Source: Nematostella vectensis
Lineage: Eukaryota; Cnidaria; Anthozoa; Actiniaria; Edwardsiidae
Direction of reading: 5' to 3'
NCBI RefSeq assembly: GCF_932526225.1
Contig: NC_064039.1
Location: 3,733,001 to 3,797,000, forward strand
DNA length: 64,000 nt
The position numbers and the translations under genes are program-made. The notes beneath the pieces are model-generated. The model ran no database searches. It had not been told where the DNA came from and saw nothing but the letters and a program-made list of their open reading frames with translations. Positions 13,936 through 26,900 of the stretch are shown here, in pieces (within the stretch, counting starts at the first letter, position 1; every line of letters begins with the position of its first letter).

Positions 13936-14931
13936 GAGCTATGGAAGATTATATAGGAATCCATAATTGAGAAAAAGATCTAAAATAAAACGTTTATTAT
14001 GCAGGGGGTTTAAAATGAGCTTTCGCATTGCGGCTAATTCATATAAGCGTATTTTATTATATTTTTCAAAGTCTTATCTTCAATAATCAACCAAGCACGC
14101 CCCGTCGCCGGATTGACGGTCACGCGCTTGCGCACCAAAGTAAACCGCTGCAAATCCGGCGGCTCCACCATAGACAAAAAAGTGCAATTTCTTAAACAAA
14201 CTACAACTTTAATTACTATGTATACCTTTTTCCTTTCTTAAAAGTCGGCCTATTGCCCTTACAAAACCGTTCCTTGTTGTGCTCTGCGGTAGATCGATTG
14301 TTTTTCAAGGAGCTTTATTCATACAGCCGTTAATTGAATGAAATAACGTAGCGCCCTGTAATTAGACGAAGTAGCGAGGTGGAACCCGGCGCTTTATTGC
14401 AGAATGTTTTTTTGTTAAGAAATTGTAGTAATTATTCCATCAAGATAGCAATTTCTGTGCGGTCGTCTACGGTCATAAGCGCGGCCGTGTACGTTCATAA
14501 AGTGCGGCTCTGTCAAAGAGCTGGAAATTAGTAGGCTGATATTCGCGTATTTTTTTAATACGATTTCAAGCATTAACAGTTGCATTGTTTATTGATGAAG
14601 AAAGGGACAGAGAAAGAAGATATAGCCCTATTTCAAATAAGGTTGTACCCGAGAATCAATATGTATCCTAAACCTAGTTCATGGGTAATGTAATAATATT
14701 ATAATATTAATTGCAGAATCGTGGTCTCTGAAAGCCATGCGAATCTTCACGGGTCTGGAACATACAAACGAATGGCACATATTTTTAAGCCAGGATTTGT
14801 TTATTTACGCTTTTTACGTTAGCTACTCATGGACTTGTTTTGGTCATAACACATTGATTCTAGAGTGTAACATTAAAATACTATCGGTGGTTTCAGGCGA
14901 GCGGCTGGAGAAAGTGAATGTGTGTATGGGG

Positions 14932-14954
14932 GAAGGGGGGGGGGGGGGGGGGGG
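14932..14954. repeat. Poly-G tract
   Basis: A run of about seventeen G beginning within GGGGGAAGGGG and ending before AGGCGG. One of several long G or C homopolymers in this window. Confidence 0.9.
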
Positions 14955-15201
14955 AGGCGGCTTTTGCCATCACTCCTGGGAAAAGCAATCGCAATCCCAG
15001 AAATGTCTAAATCTTCTTGTACATGACAGAGTTTGTCTTTAAGACTGTGCAGCCGACGTGTGTGACGAGCTCTGACCATCTTTAAGCACCACATCAAATT
15101 TCATTTATTTATTTATTTAGAGGCTTCCTCCACACTAATATAAATAAATACAACAATAAACATAAAAGCGGACAAGAATAAGTGCAGACAGGGGAAGTTA
15201 C

Positions 15202-15271
15202 CAGCGAGACCTGCCCCGACACTACGGATACTTGAACAGCGAGACCTACCCCGACACTACGGATACTTGAA
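15202..15271. repeat. 35-bp tandem duplication
   Basis: Two adjacent 35-bp copies of a segment starting CAGCGAGACCT and ending GATACTTGAA, differing at one base. They follow an AT-rich stretch with TTTA repeats and precede the 11-bp minisatellite by about 100 bases. Confidence 0.85.
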
Positions 15272-15375
15272 CAGTTAGCGATAAACTACTATAAGTTAGA
15301 AATAAAATACTAAAACACAGAAGCTATGCTCGCAGCAATCCAGCCTGAAAGAGCTGCATTTTGGCAAACTGTTGT

Positions 15376-15667
15376 CCAGGTACTGACCAGGTACTGACCA
15401 GGTACTGACCAGGTACTGACCAGGTACTGACCAGGTACTGACCAGGTACTGACCAGGTACTGACCAGGTACTGACCAGGTACTGACCAGGTACTGACCAG
15501 GTACTGACCAGGTACTGACCAGGTACTGACCAGGTACTGACCAGGTACTGACCAGGTACTGACCAGGTACTGACCAGGTACTGACCAGGTACTGACCAGG
15601 TACTGACCAGGTACTGACCAGGTACTGACCAGGTACTGACCAGGTACTGACCAGGTACTGACCAGGT
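15376..15667. repeat. 11-bp minisatellite
   Basis: About 26.5 nearly perfect copies of CCAGGTACTGA. The homogeneity points to recent expansion, slippage or strong homogenisation. A 126-residue frame on the minus strand is only the repeat read in a frame without stops. Confidence 0.97.
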
Positions 15668-16639
15668 CGGGATCAAAGTCAGAGTTCAGTTTGTTTTTAC
15701 AGAGTTTTTACATTTTTCTTAAAAGATTCATCAATGCAAATGAAATGTACATTACAGAACTAAATCAACTCGAATCACTATTAAATTCAATTCATCCAAC
15801 AACAAAAAGCTTCACTTTATTTCAAAAGCATAAAATACAACCTAGTCCCAGGTGTTCTTACCAAAGTATTTTGAAACCGTTTGTGAGCCCGTCCCAGACC
15901 CCAAGCTACTTCACGGTGCATGTCATGGGACAGGAAACCCGGTAAGAAGGACTGTGGCTAGGGTTAGGCTGCATAAACGCGGTCAGTTAAGACCTGACAT
16001 GTGACATGCTGATAGCACCTAGTTTGGATGGTTTACTTTCGTTTCCTTATACAAGCCGATTTGTCCGGCTATTAGCCCGAGAATATGGCTGCCAAAGAAA
16101 TCACTCATTTTACCGCAGAGATAACAACGAAATCTTTAGTCGATACATCTAGTGATTAATTTTGTGTATGTTTGTGAAGTATAGAAGGAATAAATGCGTA
16201 ATTTTTGTGCCAGACACTTGTTGGTAGAGGCTTACTTGTTAAACAGCGCAAAAAGAATAAGCCGTTACTATATCTCAAGTATCAAAACAAATGATACAGC
16301 AAATACAAGTTTTTATGTGAAACACTAAATATTACGAAGCCTTGTCCCGATGACGTGTATGGGAACATTCATTTTCCTGCCTCAAAATTGCTCGAAAAAG
16401 CGCCGAGGTACCTTTGTTTTTGGTGCTCAAGGCCATTGTACTTTATTTCATTCTAGTTCTAAGGTCTTTGTTTTTGGCTTTTGTTCTATTGTGTTTTTGG
16501 TGCTGGTGCTCCGTAACACCAAGAAACTACCCAAAATTGGGACATAAAAAAATTGGATGCTCCCAAAACCACAACGTAACTTAACGTACCGTACCGTAAT
16601 CCTGTACTCCCCCTTGTCATGTCCACCAGGGTCTATAAA

Positions 16640-16790
16640 GTGCAACACATATTCTCTCTCTCTCTTAGACGAGGCGCTTATCTCATATTATCTTTCTTAG
16701 GCGAGGCGCTTGTTCATATTTTTCCTCTTAGGCGAGGCGCTTATTCCGGGGGGGGGGGGGGGGGGGGCGGAAGGGGGGGGGGCAGGAGAT
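16640..16790. repeat. Short triplicated motif followed by poly-G
   Basis: Three spaced copies of a TTAG(A/G)CGAGGCGCTT motif at about 16667, 16698 and 16727, followed by a long G run (about 16748-16767) and a second G-rich tract. It lies just outside the 3' end of the hexosaminidase gene and may be part of that gene's 3' UTR or flank. Confidence 0.7.
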
Positions 16791-16851
16791 GGCATATATT
16801 TCTTATTCGTAAGGCCACAGGATAATCATAGTGCGAGTCCCTAACTATCCT

Positions 16852-17591
16852 CTAAAAAGTCGGCAGTTGTTTTTCCAGCGTGCCACCGTTTTGTAAGTCT
16901 TGACTTGGTAATGTTTGTTCATTCTTGCTTTTTTTTGCTCGGATTTCTTCTTGCTTGAGTAACATATCAAAATCACTCTGAACACGTTCGATAATCATCT
17001 TACTCTTCGTCGCTTCCACTATATTATCATTTACTTTGTCCTGAATCCACTCCTTCACCGTAGAGTTAAAGTAGATTTTGGGAAGTTCCGCCATAGCCTC
17101 CCTTCTCACACTACGCATATTACTGATACAGCTGAATAATAAAAAGTTAAAATCAACAAAACGGCATAGAAATAGGCATCTCCGCCTGCGTGCCTACTGC
17201 TTATCTGTACCTTACACTTTGTTTCCGAGCAGACTCCAATCGAAAATAACTCAGAGCTTGAGACTGCAGCTGCCGATGAAGCATCCAGCCTTTCTCACTG
17301 AGAACACAACAAAACGCATATCTTACATACTGTCATTATAACAAGAGCCCGAATCCTTTAAGGATGACGACTTTTAGCAATCCTAAGACATGATCATGAT
17401 ACACTGAATAAATGGGACGTTAGCGATGATAAGACATTGAAATTGAGAAGGAATGTTTTTGCTAAGACATCTAAAAAGTAATTACAAAGACGTAGGCAAA
17501 GGGAATCGCCAGGGCATTGAAAAAAGAATTAAAGAATCTGTTAGTTTGTTGTGTCTATTCGTACTTGTTGTTGAAATCATTTATTTATATC

Positions 17592-17677
<86 letters not shown>

Positions 17678-20600
17678 TCATTTTTCTTAAACAATTCCTC
17701 GAAAGTTTAATAAAGAAATGTATCTTCGGGGGTGACCCCCTCCCATACCGACAACCACGCCTATGCGCTATTAGATAACTCACGTTTCCTTGGTCATATC
17801 CAGTGCGTGCAAGGCCTTACTCAGCTTGCAAACTATCTTGTAGATCTCGTGACCCGGGAAATTGGCATTGCAGAGCTCATCACTGAAAGTGAAAAGAAAG
17901 ACAACATACGTTTGTATGTGAGATATAATGGTAAGATCTATTGGCATTTTCTAAATAACTTTGGGATCTTTTGATATTCTTAAAATTTTTTATGAAATAA
18001 TAAGCCCTTTCAGGCGGCCTGCATATTTCTGATTTTGTCCTCAGATGGAAAATGGTCCGAAGAATAAACCCTCTCTTTTAATATTTTCATAGGAATTTAA
18101 TTGGAAAGAAATCCCTTTGCTCGGACAATATCGACGGACATTTGAACGATTTCGATCAATAAGCGCATAAACTATCTCTATGATAAAAACTTACTTGTAA
18201 ATAGCTTTTGCTTCGATGTCTATTTTATCTTTGAAACCAAGACGACTTGAAATATCCTCCAACAGATTGTCGTCCATAAGTCCTGGAAAATACAGTAGCA
18301 GAATAAAAAAAAAACACGGGAACCGATGAGAAATAACAAGCCATGAGAACCGGGCACAATAAAGAAACAGTGAGAAAATATCTGGGGACACAGCCACTTC
18401 CCTACTGGTCATTTCCTAAAAATTTCTGAAAATATTGGGGGGGGGGGGACGTGCCCCCAGTGCCCCACCCCTTGCTACGGCCCTTATATCTTATGTGTAA
18501 AATCAAGTGACTCTTGAATAAGAAAAGCCGGGGAAGTCGGTAGGGTGCATACATGGTGCATATATGCAGTGAGATCATACCCTCAAAAAACATTAGGGGG
18601 GAGGGGGGAGCGGTGTAATCTTTTAGACTAAAGTTTAATTTTAATGTTAAAAATTGGTTTTAGATATTAGTCCCTACACCATATTTAGGTGAACATTTGA
18701 TCCGCCCCTGAGGCTCCTATAACCAATCTGGAAAATACTTTGGTTATAAAATTTGGCAGAGATTAGAATCTATGGTCAATTAAAAAGCAGGGCGTTGAGA
18801 GTCTACTAAAGTTTGTACCTCTGTTAAGAGAGGGGTGTTAAGAGTCTACTAAAGTTCCTACCTCTGTTCAGTGCTGTAAGGCAGATGACCAGGGATGGAA
18901 TACCCGCGGGTAGCAGCTCGCAAAGTGTGCCAAAATAGTCGTATCTAAAACAAAGTACCTAAAAGTCGTACCTAAAACAAAGTACCTAAAAGTCGTACCT
19001 AAAACAAAGTTGAAGGGCGCAGGGCCTGATTACATATATTAACCAAATGCATAGTTGCATCTAAACTACTGTCTGGGACAAAGAGACATTTCCATGTTTA
19101 AACTTAAGCTGCCAAGATTGGCGAAGACGACACAACCGTATTAGTTTATTGATTTGATTAACGAACAATAGACGCCCACGAGATCGTTATGGGAGACGCC
19201 GGATTTTTTCAGTTGCCTTAGGGTTGCCTTAGGGCGACTTGTCGCGTTTGCTTTCTTAACTATAACATCGCAATGCGCCTCCCATTTCAGGTCGTCTGTG
19301 ATGGTCCAGGTTATGAAGCAGGATATGCAATAAATAAACAAGTGCATCTGTTGTAGATTATCCACACTGACTGCAAACTGGTTGAAGTCTAGCTTGCGCA
19401 TAATAGGGGAGGGGGAGAATCCTGCTGAGGGTTGGTCTCTTTTAACTTCATTGGTCCCTTTTAACGGGTTCAACACTGTTACCTGCTCCAGCCGGTTAAT
19501 GCAATACCTATTACTTTGGTCTCTTTAAACAGGTTCAACACTCTTACCTGCTCCAGCCGGTTAATGCTATACCCATCACTTTGGTCTCTTTAAACAGGCT
19601 CAACACTCTTACCTGCTCCAGCCGGTTAATGCAATACCATCACTTTGGTCTCTTTAAATAGGTTCAACACTCTTAACTGCTCTAGCCGGTTAATGCAATA
19701 CCCATCACCTTGGTCTCTTTAAACAGGTTCAACACTCTTACCTGCTCCAGCCGGTTAATGCAATACCCATCACCTTGGTCTCTTTAAACAGGTTCAACAC
19801 TCTTACCTGCTCCAGCCGATTAATGCAATACCATCACTTTGGTCTCTTTATACAGGTTCATCACTCTTACCTGCCCCAGCCGGTTAATGCAATACCCATC
19901 ACTTTGGTCTCTTTAAACAGGTTCATCACTCTTACCTGCTCCAGCCGGTTAATGCAATACCCATCACTTTGGTCTCTTAAAACAGGTTCAACACTCTTAC
20001 CTGCTCCAGCCGGTTAATGCAATACCCATCACTTTGGTCTCTTTAAACAGGTTCAACACTCTTACCTGCTCCAGCCGGTTAATGCAATACCCATCACTTT
20101 GGTTGTATTAGGGAGGCTTGTTGCTAGTTCAAGGTACTTTAAGTTGTTGTCTAGGCGATCTCGGATGGGAACAAAGTCGGCAAAGGGCTTATGAGCACCT
20201 AATGAAAAAAACATCTTATCATAATTATTAGTTATTATTAAAATTAATATTTTGTCAGAAGAAAGAAGGGAAAAAACGAACATGGATGAGATGTTAACTG
20301 GCCTTTAAGGCAAAGCATCAATGATGTGGTGACAATCGATGCATTTATGTGCACATGCCTTAGAATACAATATTAAAATACGATGTTTTTGAACGAACAA
20401 ACCTTTGAAGGCACTCGCTAACCACACTCGTGGAAACACGGCGACGTATCGCTCCAGCATAGCTACAGATAAAACAGATTGAGTAAGCTTGAAATGAAAC
20501 ACAGCATCGTATCGCTCTTGCTCTAGCAGAACAGATCTGAGTAAGAGTATACATCGAGTGGAGGACGTTTAAGTAGACACAGCGTCGATATTTGTGCTTT

Positions 20601-20899
20601 AATAAACTTAATTTTTAGGCGATCCAGCAAAATACTCTTTTTATTTAAAGAATTGATCTTAAATGATAAAGAACTTATAGTCCACAATGACTGTTGATTG
20701 TCTGATAGCTGAGGGCATGACCCTTTTTTCCACTATATAATGACATTAAAAACAAAATAAAACTTTCTACCTAGCTATCGCTGGCTATCTAACCTTGAGA
20801 AAAATATCCTTGTAATGTCGGTTTGTATCCCCATAACATTGGTTCCACGAGACCTTTCATTACTGCAAAACAGAAGATATGCTATTTCCTTACAAGTAT

Positions 20900-20931
<32 letters not shown>

Positions 20932-23900
20932 GGGCTGGAAAGAAATCGAGTGAAAGGGAGTTTATGACGCTATTTCAATGCTCCCTTTTATGTAAATGAT
21001 AAACAAGCCTTTACTTTCTAAATACTTCGCACCCCCTCCCACTTCTAGTGTCTGCACCAACTGAACTACAAATGATTTTGAAATAATGCGAATTTCTTGT
21101 GGCAATTTTGCTTATCCAATCCAGTCATTCTCCCATGTTTCGGAAGTGATGCTTTCCAGAAATCGAACCAATCAGAAAGCGCTTTGAAGTTCCCGTGAAG
21201 TGTATACTAAGTCTTTCATAACCTGAAATGCCAATGATTAGAATTTATAACTATATAAGTTAACGGGCGTTTCACATCCTACTGGTTTATTGTGACGTGT
21301 CTTTGTAAAGTACTTACGGCTGAGTTGTGGTAGTTCCCAGTCCCTCATCATGTCATCCCATATGATAGCCGAGAGGTTACGGTTAGACACGTGACGCAGT
21401 ACTGGAAGCATGTGATGTAGAAAGATCGCGCTTTTGTTACGCACATCCATCTTACACGACTCACAAGTCTTGAGGTTATAGACCTGGAGAACACACGATC
21501 GTGATAGTAAACGAGATGAGAGTCACGTGACGATCAAAGAGACGAGGATCACGCGACGATTTAAGAGACAAGGATCACGTGACGATCAAAGATACGAGGA
21601 TCACGTGACGATCAAAGAGATTATAATAAGACGATTTCTTGACGAATTCATGCTGACATACGCACCTTATTTCCACCTAAAAAATACACCTTATCTTTAT
21701 GCACCTTATCCTGTTATACAAACCTCATCTCCTCCAACATGAAGCCATTGGGAGTGTGGATGCAGATCGGCAACCTGGTCAATGATCTCCTTTATCAAAG
21801 GCACAGACCCTGAATATTAATATAAAGAAAACACATTGACTATAGCAACAATGATGTCAGAGTGATGTGTGCAAGTGTCCTATCTAAGTAAAAAACAAAC
21901 GAAACGGATATCATAAGAGTTTGCGTAAGAGTCCGCCCTGTTACAGTTACACCAAACTAAACGAGTATCATATGGGATGTGCGCAAGTGTTCTATGACAG
22001 TTAAACCAAGCTAAACGGACATCGTAGGGATGTGCGCAAGTGTTCTAAAAACAGCTAAACCAAGCTAAATAGACATCGTAGGGATGTGCGCAAGTGTTCT
22101 ATGACAGTTAAACCAAGCTAAACGGACATCGTAGGGATGTGCGCAAGTGTTCTAAAAACAGCTAAACCAAGCTAAATAGACATCGTAGGGATGTGCGCAA
22201 GTGTTCTAAAAACAGCTAAACCAAGCTAAATAGACATCGTAGGGATGTGCGCAAGTGTTCTAAAAACAGCTAAACCAAGCTAAATAGACATCGTAGGGAT
22301 GTGCGCAAGTGTTCTATGACAGTTAAACCAAGCTAAACGGACATCGTAGGGATGTGCGCAAGTGTTCTAAAAACAGCTAAACCAAGCTAAATAGACATCG
22401 TAGGGATGTGCGCAAGTGTTCTAAAAACAGCTAAACCAAGCTAAATAGACATCGTAGGGATGTGCGCAAGTGTTCTAAAAACAGCTAAACCAAGCTAAAT
22501 AGACATCGTAGGGATGTGCGCAAGTGTTCTAAAAACAGCTAAACCAAGCTAAATAGACATCGTAGGGATGTGCGCAAGTGTTCTATAAGTTACACCAAGC
22601 TAAACGGACATCGTAGGGGTGTGCGCAAGTGACCTATGACAGTTAAACCAAGTTAAACGGACATCGTAGGGGTGTGCGCATGTGTTCTAAAAATAATTAA
22701 ACCAAGCTAAACGGACATCTTAGGGGTGTGCGCAAGTGTTCTATTGCAATTAAACCAAGCTAAACGGACACCATAGGGGTGTGCGCAAGTGACCTATGAC
22801 AGTTAAACCAAGCTGAACGGACATCATAGGGGTGTGCGCAAATGTTCTATTGCAATTAACCTAAGTTAAACGGACATCGTAAGGGTGTGCGCATGTGTTC
22901 TAAAAATAATTAAACCAAGCTAAACGGACATCTTAGGGGTGTGCGCAAGTGTTCTATTGCAACTAAACCAAGCTGAACGGACATCTTAGGGGTGTGCGCA
23001 AGTGTTCAACAACAGTTAAACCAAGCTAAACGGAAACAATAATAAGGGTGTGAGCAAGTGTTCTATGGTAAACGGATATGGTTTAACTGACGTGGCGCGC
23101 AAGCATTTTCTTTACCGTTCGGTATGCTGAAAGTTACTTGGACAAAACATACAAACCTTTTATAGTGTTGTCTAAAAGAAATGAACGTTTGAGTTGTTGC
23201 TTACGATATCGTTTAATTTAGCAGTATGATGGGGAATTCAAGCGGGATTTTAGAAAATTAGCCGCTAACGAGAGGGTAGCAATTAAAGATCGACTACATT
23301 TTGGACAAAATGCGGGCAGTGCGGCGTGCATAATGTTTTATGTGTTTCAAAGTTTTAAGGCTACCATACGGTGCATCAGCGCATGTCTGGAAGTACGGCT
23401 TTCTTCTTCTCATTTTGGTCAGGTTCGATTCTCGAAATGCCCTCGACATCATTGTCTTTTTTTACCACGTGCTTCCTTTCTTCTAAGTGACATCGAGGTA
23501 AGCAAAACATGCAACACACAAGCAGGTTCATGAAAATACCCGATACTGGGCTGATAATAATTTTTGTGTTTTCATTTTGTGTTTTCTTTTTTAACGCACA
23601 CAATTAAGGGCTCGCGAAGATGGGCGAGCCTTGGTAGAGCAGCTATTCACTACCTTTGTACCTTCCCTTTTTTGGGCATAGCGAGTTAGTTTCACGGAGA
23701 TGAGCAGGCCTTTGTAGGGCTGTCATTTATTACCGTTCTAGGGCAGAGCGAGATAGTGTAATGTTTTACGGAAATAACAAGCCTTGGTAGAGCTGTCATT
23801 TATTACCTTCCTTGTTAGGGCAGAGTACGTTAGTGTAACGTGCTGTTTCACGAAGGTGAGCGAGCCTTGGATGCCTTAGTGCGTACTGCAATATAGCAAT

Positions 23901-26900
23901 ATTAGTCAATAATATTAGTAACAACAAACCGGAACCTTGAGAACATAAGTGCCGTAACATCAAGTTCAAGTACTCATATATATGTTAGTCAATAAATAAT
24001 TATTAGTAACAACAGTCATCCAGCGATCTAAACTAAGCTTTATTTCGTCAAGACTGCAACTGTTTCAAGTACTATAAAAAAAACAGAAATAAAATGTTCA
24101 ATGTATGGAAGTAAATAAACTTAATTTTTATGGTTCACTATCGTGACACCATTAGAGAACCTTATACATAATGCTACTTTGTAGCCCAGGAGGTCCATAT
24201 TCTTAACGCTTACATTATCCTCAAAATTTGCGGTTATTTGAAGATGAGATCAATGGTTTTAAAAAATGAAGCATTCTTAGCTATCTTATTACAGCAAAGT
24301 ATACACTATTCCTTTGTTTTCAGGCTAGAAAAAAACTCAATTTAAGAAGTGGATCGTGCTAATAAAAGTCTGGCCATATTGCACGAATAACATTGATAAT
24401 ACACTATTACAGAGGCAGCCCCCACGCACTCTTTATAATGAAGCCCGAAAGATCGTAAACGTATGATTCAAATTGTGTCAAATTCATTCAACAGACAGAC
24501 TTGTAGCAGATGTGGTCGACTGCGGTATTCTGTGTTGTGATAGTCTGAATATACGTTTTTTTCTTCTTTTCATGGTATACTATAAAGACTGGAGCAAGTA
24601 TTTTGAGAAAAAAAGGACGTATAACGTTAATAGCGTCACAATACTGTCAAACGTGTGCAGAGACAAATGACTCTGACTTTCCCACGCTTAAGTGAATAGG
24701 TCGCTTTAATAGTTAATGAGAGTGGAAGTGCGCCTAGCCGCCTTACCTCCAGGTGGCCAAACGTCTGCACGAGCGGAATCACTATGAGACCATAGCTTGA
24801 GCAGGCGCTTTGGAACTGAAGTATTTCTTCGCGGCTATAGAATGAAACACAATCTAAGATAAGAAGGTTAAAACATCCGTAGATAAACAGTCAACGTTTA
24901 GTTGACATAAACACCTTTAAATAAAACCTTTCGCTCCAACGAAAGACTATTTCTCGAAACGTTAGCGAAACAACATTGTTTTCGCAGAGGCGTAAACCAT
25001 GGCATTTTCAACCTTATGTTGATTTTCTTTCCTTGAATGTTTAGCTGAATTTGTCAAGGAGCGCGAAAAGTCAAGCAAGCAAGCAAGCAAGCAAGCGACA
25101 TAACGAAATCATAGCACCACGAAAAATTGGATGACAATACAACCTTAGAACAACAAGATTACAGAAGTGAAATATAAAGCTTTTTCATATACAGTGATGT
25201 CTTATGGCAATTAGTTCATAGCGCGTATTTATGCTGTAATGTCGTCATGTCGCTAGTATGCGCTAAGCATTACATTATTGCTGATTGTAATGTTATTTTT
25301 TTATTATTTAGTAGGCAAATACACTTATTGCAGAGGACTTACAGACCAACCTCGTCCCAAGGGACTTCTGGGTAATCTTAGACGCATTCGCCATATTGAA
25401 AATTACCCAGAAGACCCTGGGGACGAGGCCGCTTACAGATATCAAGATGCAATGGAACCGAGATACCAGTGTGGTAATGGAGACGGTTTTAGTGACTGAT
25501 CTTGAGTAAAGATGAGCGCATACAATAAACCGTAGAAAAAGATACTATAAATATAAAGCTATGTTTACTTGTGTTGGTAACAATTGAGAGCAGGTAATAT
25601 AGGTGGTACCGCCCGTTCTATTGTGTGACTCCGTTATTCGGGAAGATAACAGATAAAACAAGTTGATCAACTCCTTTCAGAGTCAGATTTTCCCACGGTC
25701 CGTTCTAATGCCTCAAACAACAGAACAATAAAACAAAACAAATTTACTAACAATAGAGACACGCCGAGGCGCAATTAAAATTAGAGAGCCCTTTAGAATA
25801 CTTAGATTGTTAGTTAGGTATAGTAAAATTTTAGACGCTATACAAATGTATGTGAGGAAAACGCTTTACTGGTGAATTACCTATATGCCTCTTGACTTGT
25901 TAAAAACTGCAGATTACCAGTGAAAGGGAACATGTCCACATACTCAATAAGAAAACCCGTTGCTCCCCATGAGCGAAGAAAGGGAACCAGCTGTAAAACA
26001 AGCAAAGGATTTTTGATATCATCAATCACTGCCTTGTGAACAATGCGATCAATTCATGGATTACAACGACTAATAAACCCGACTGGAGGGTAGAAGTGTG
26101 CTAGCAGGTGCCATAGGAGAGAGTTTCGAGGAATTCTTGGTTTAATAGTGCCAGCGAATAAAGGAGATACGCTACGAGTCTTCCGCTGGCCACGGTGTAC
26201 TCAACAATTCGCTGTTAAAGATGGAATAAAGCCTGACGAATCCCTCATTCAGGTTTTCTAGGTCATCCGCCTTATTTAATAAGCGAATTAATGAGTATCA
26301 TTTCTTTACATGTCCATAACAAAACAAAGCGCCATGACAATAAATATGCGCAAATGATGATGTATTTCATGCACTTAAAGTTCATTGTAACTCTATTTAA
26401 ACTTGAACAAGTATCCTTGGTAACGCGTCGTTGAGTTAAAGAGGTTAGTTTTTTTCTCTAATGGCGCAGTTAGCGAGTTAGCGAGTGAAATATTTTCAAG
26501 CATCGCAATAAAGGACAACGCCTCCGGCGAAATATTTCAGATAGCTTGAAATCTTTGATACTTTTTGTTTGATTAATCACATGAAATAAATCTATTAAAA
26601 TCCATTGTCTTTAAGGAGAAAATACTCTAGATGAACAAATACAGTAGTAGCCGGCAACCTTCTTTCTTCAATTATTTTTTCGTTTTTAATAGTTTGCTTA
26701 TCACCCCCAAAAAAAGAATATTGGCAAAAGCAAGACACACCCTGGAACTTTATTGACCAAAAGCAATTTCTATGGTAAACAAGTAAGACCAGTCACTTTG
26801 CCCTTGGCGAGTTCAAGAACAGAAAACACAGCCATGGCCTAGCATAGAGGCGTGTGACAGCCATGGCCTACTAGCATAGAGGCGTGTGACAGCCATGGCC

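Noticed and set aside
15296-15676. Minus-strand frame with GQYLVSTWSVP repeats
   Set aside because: Produced by the 11-bp minisatellite; since 11 is not a multiple of three the peptide repeats every 33 bases, which does not imply a gene.
22000-23075. CRISPR array
   Set aside because: Direct repeats occur without distinct spacers; whole 54-bp units repeat, so this is an ordinary eukaryotic minisatellite. The same applies to all the other arrays here.
23415-23440. tRNA-like B box (GGTTCGATTC)
   Set aside because: No A box or acceptor-stem pairing upstream.
25381-25499. Plus-strand peptide [13 protein letters not shown] as an exon
   Set aside because: It begins inside a MITE-like palindrome and has no splice sites; the hexosaminidase gene runs on the opposite strand here.
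24840-25880. A missing exon between hexosaminidase exons 5 and 6
   Set aside because: First suspected when exon 5 was ended at 25918. Extending exon 5 to the donor at 25880 adds [11 protein letters not shown] and restores phase and homology, so no exon is missing.
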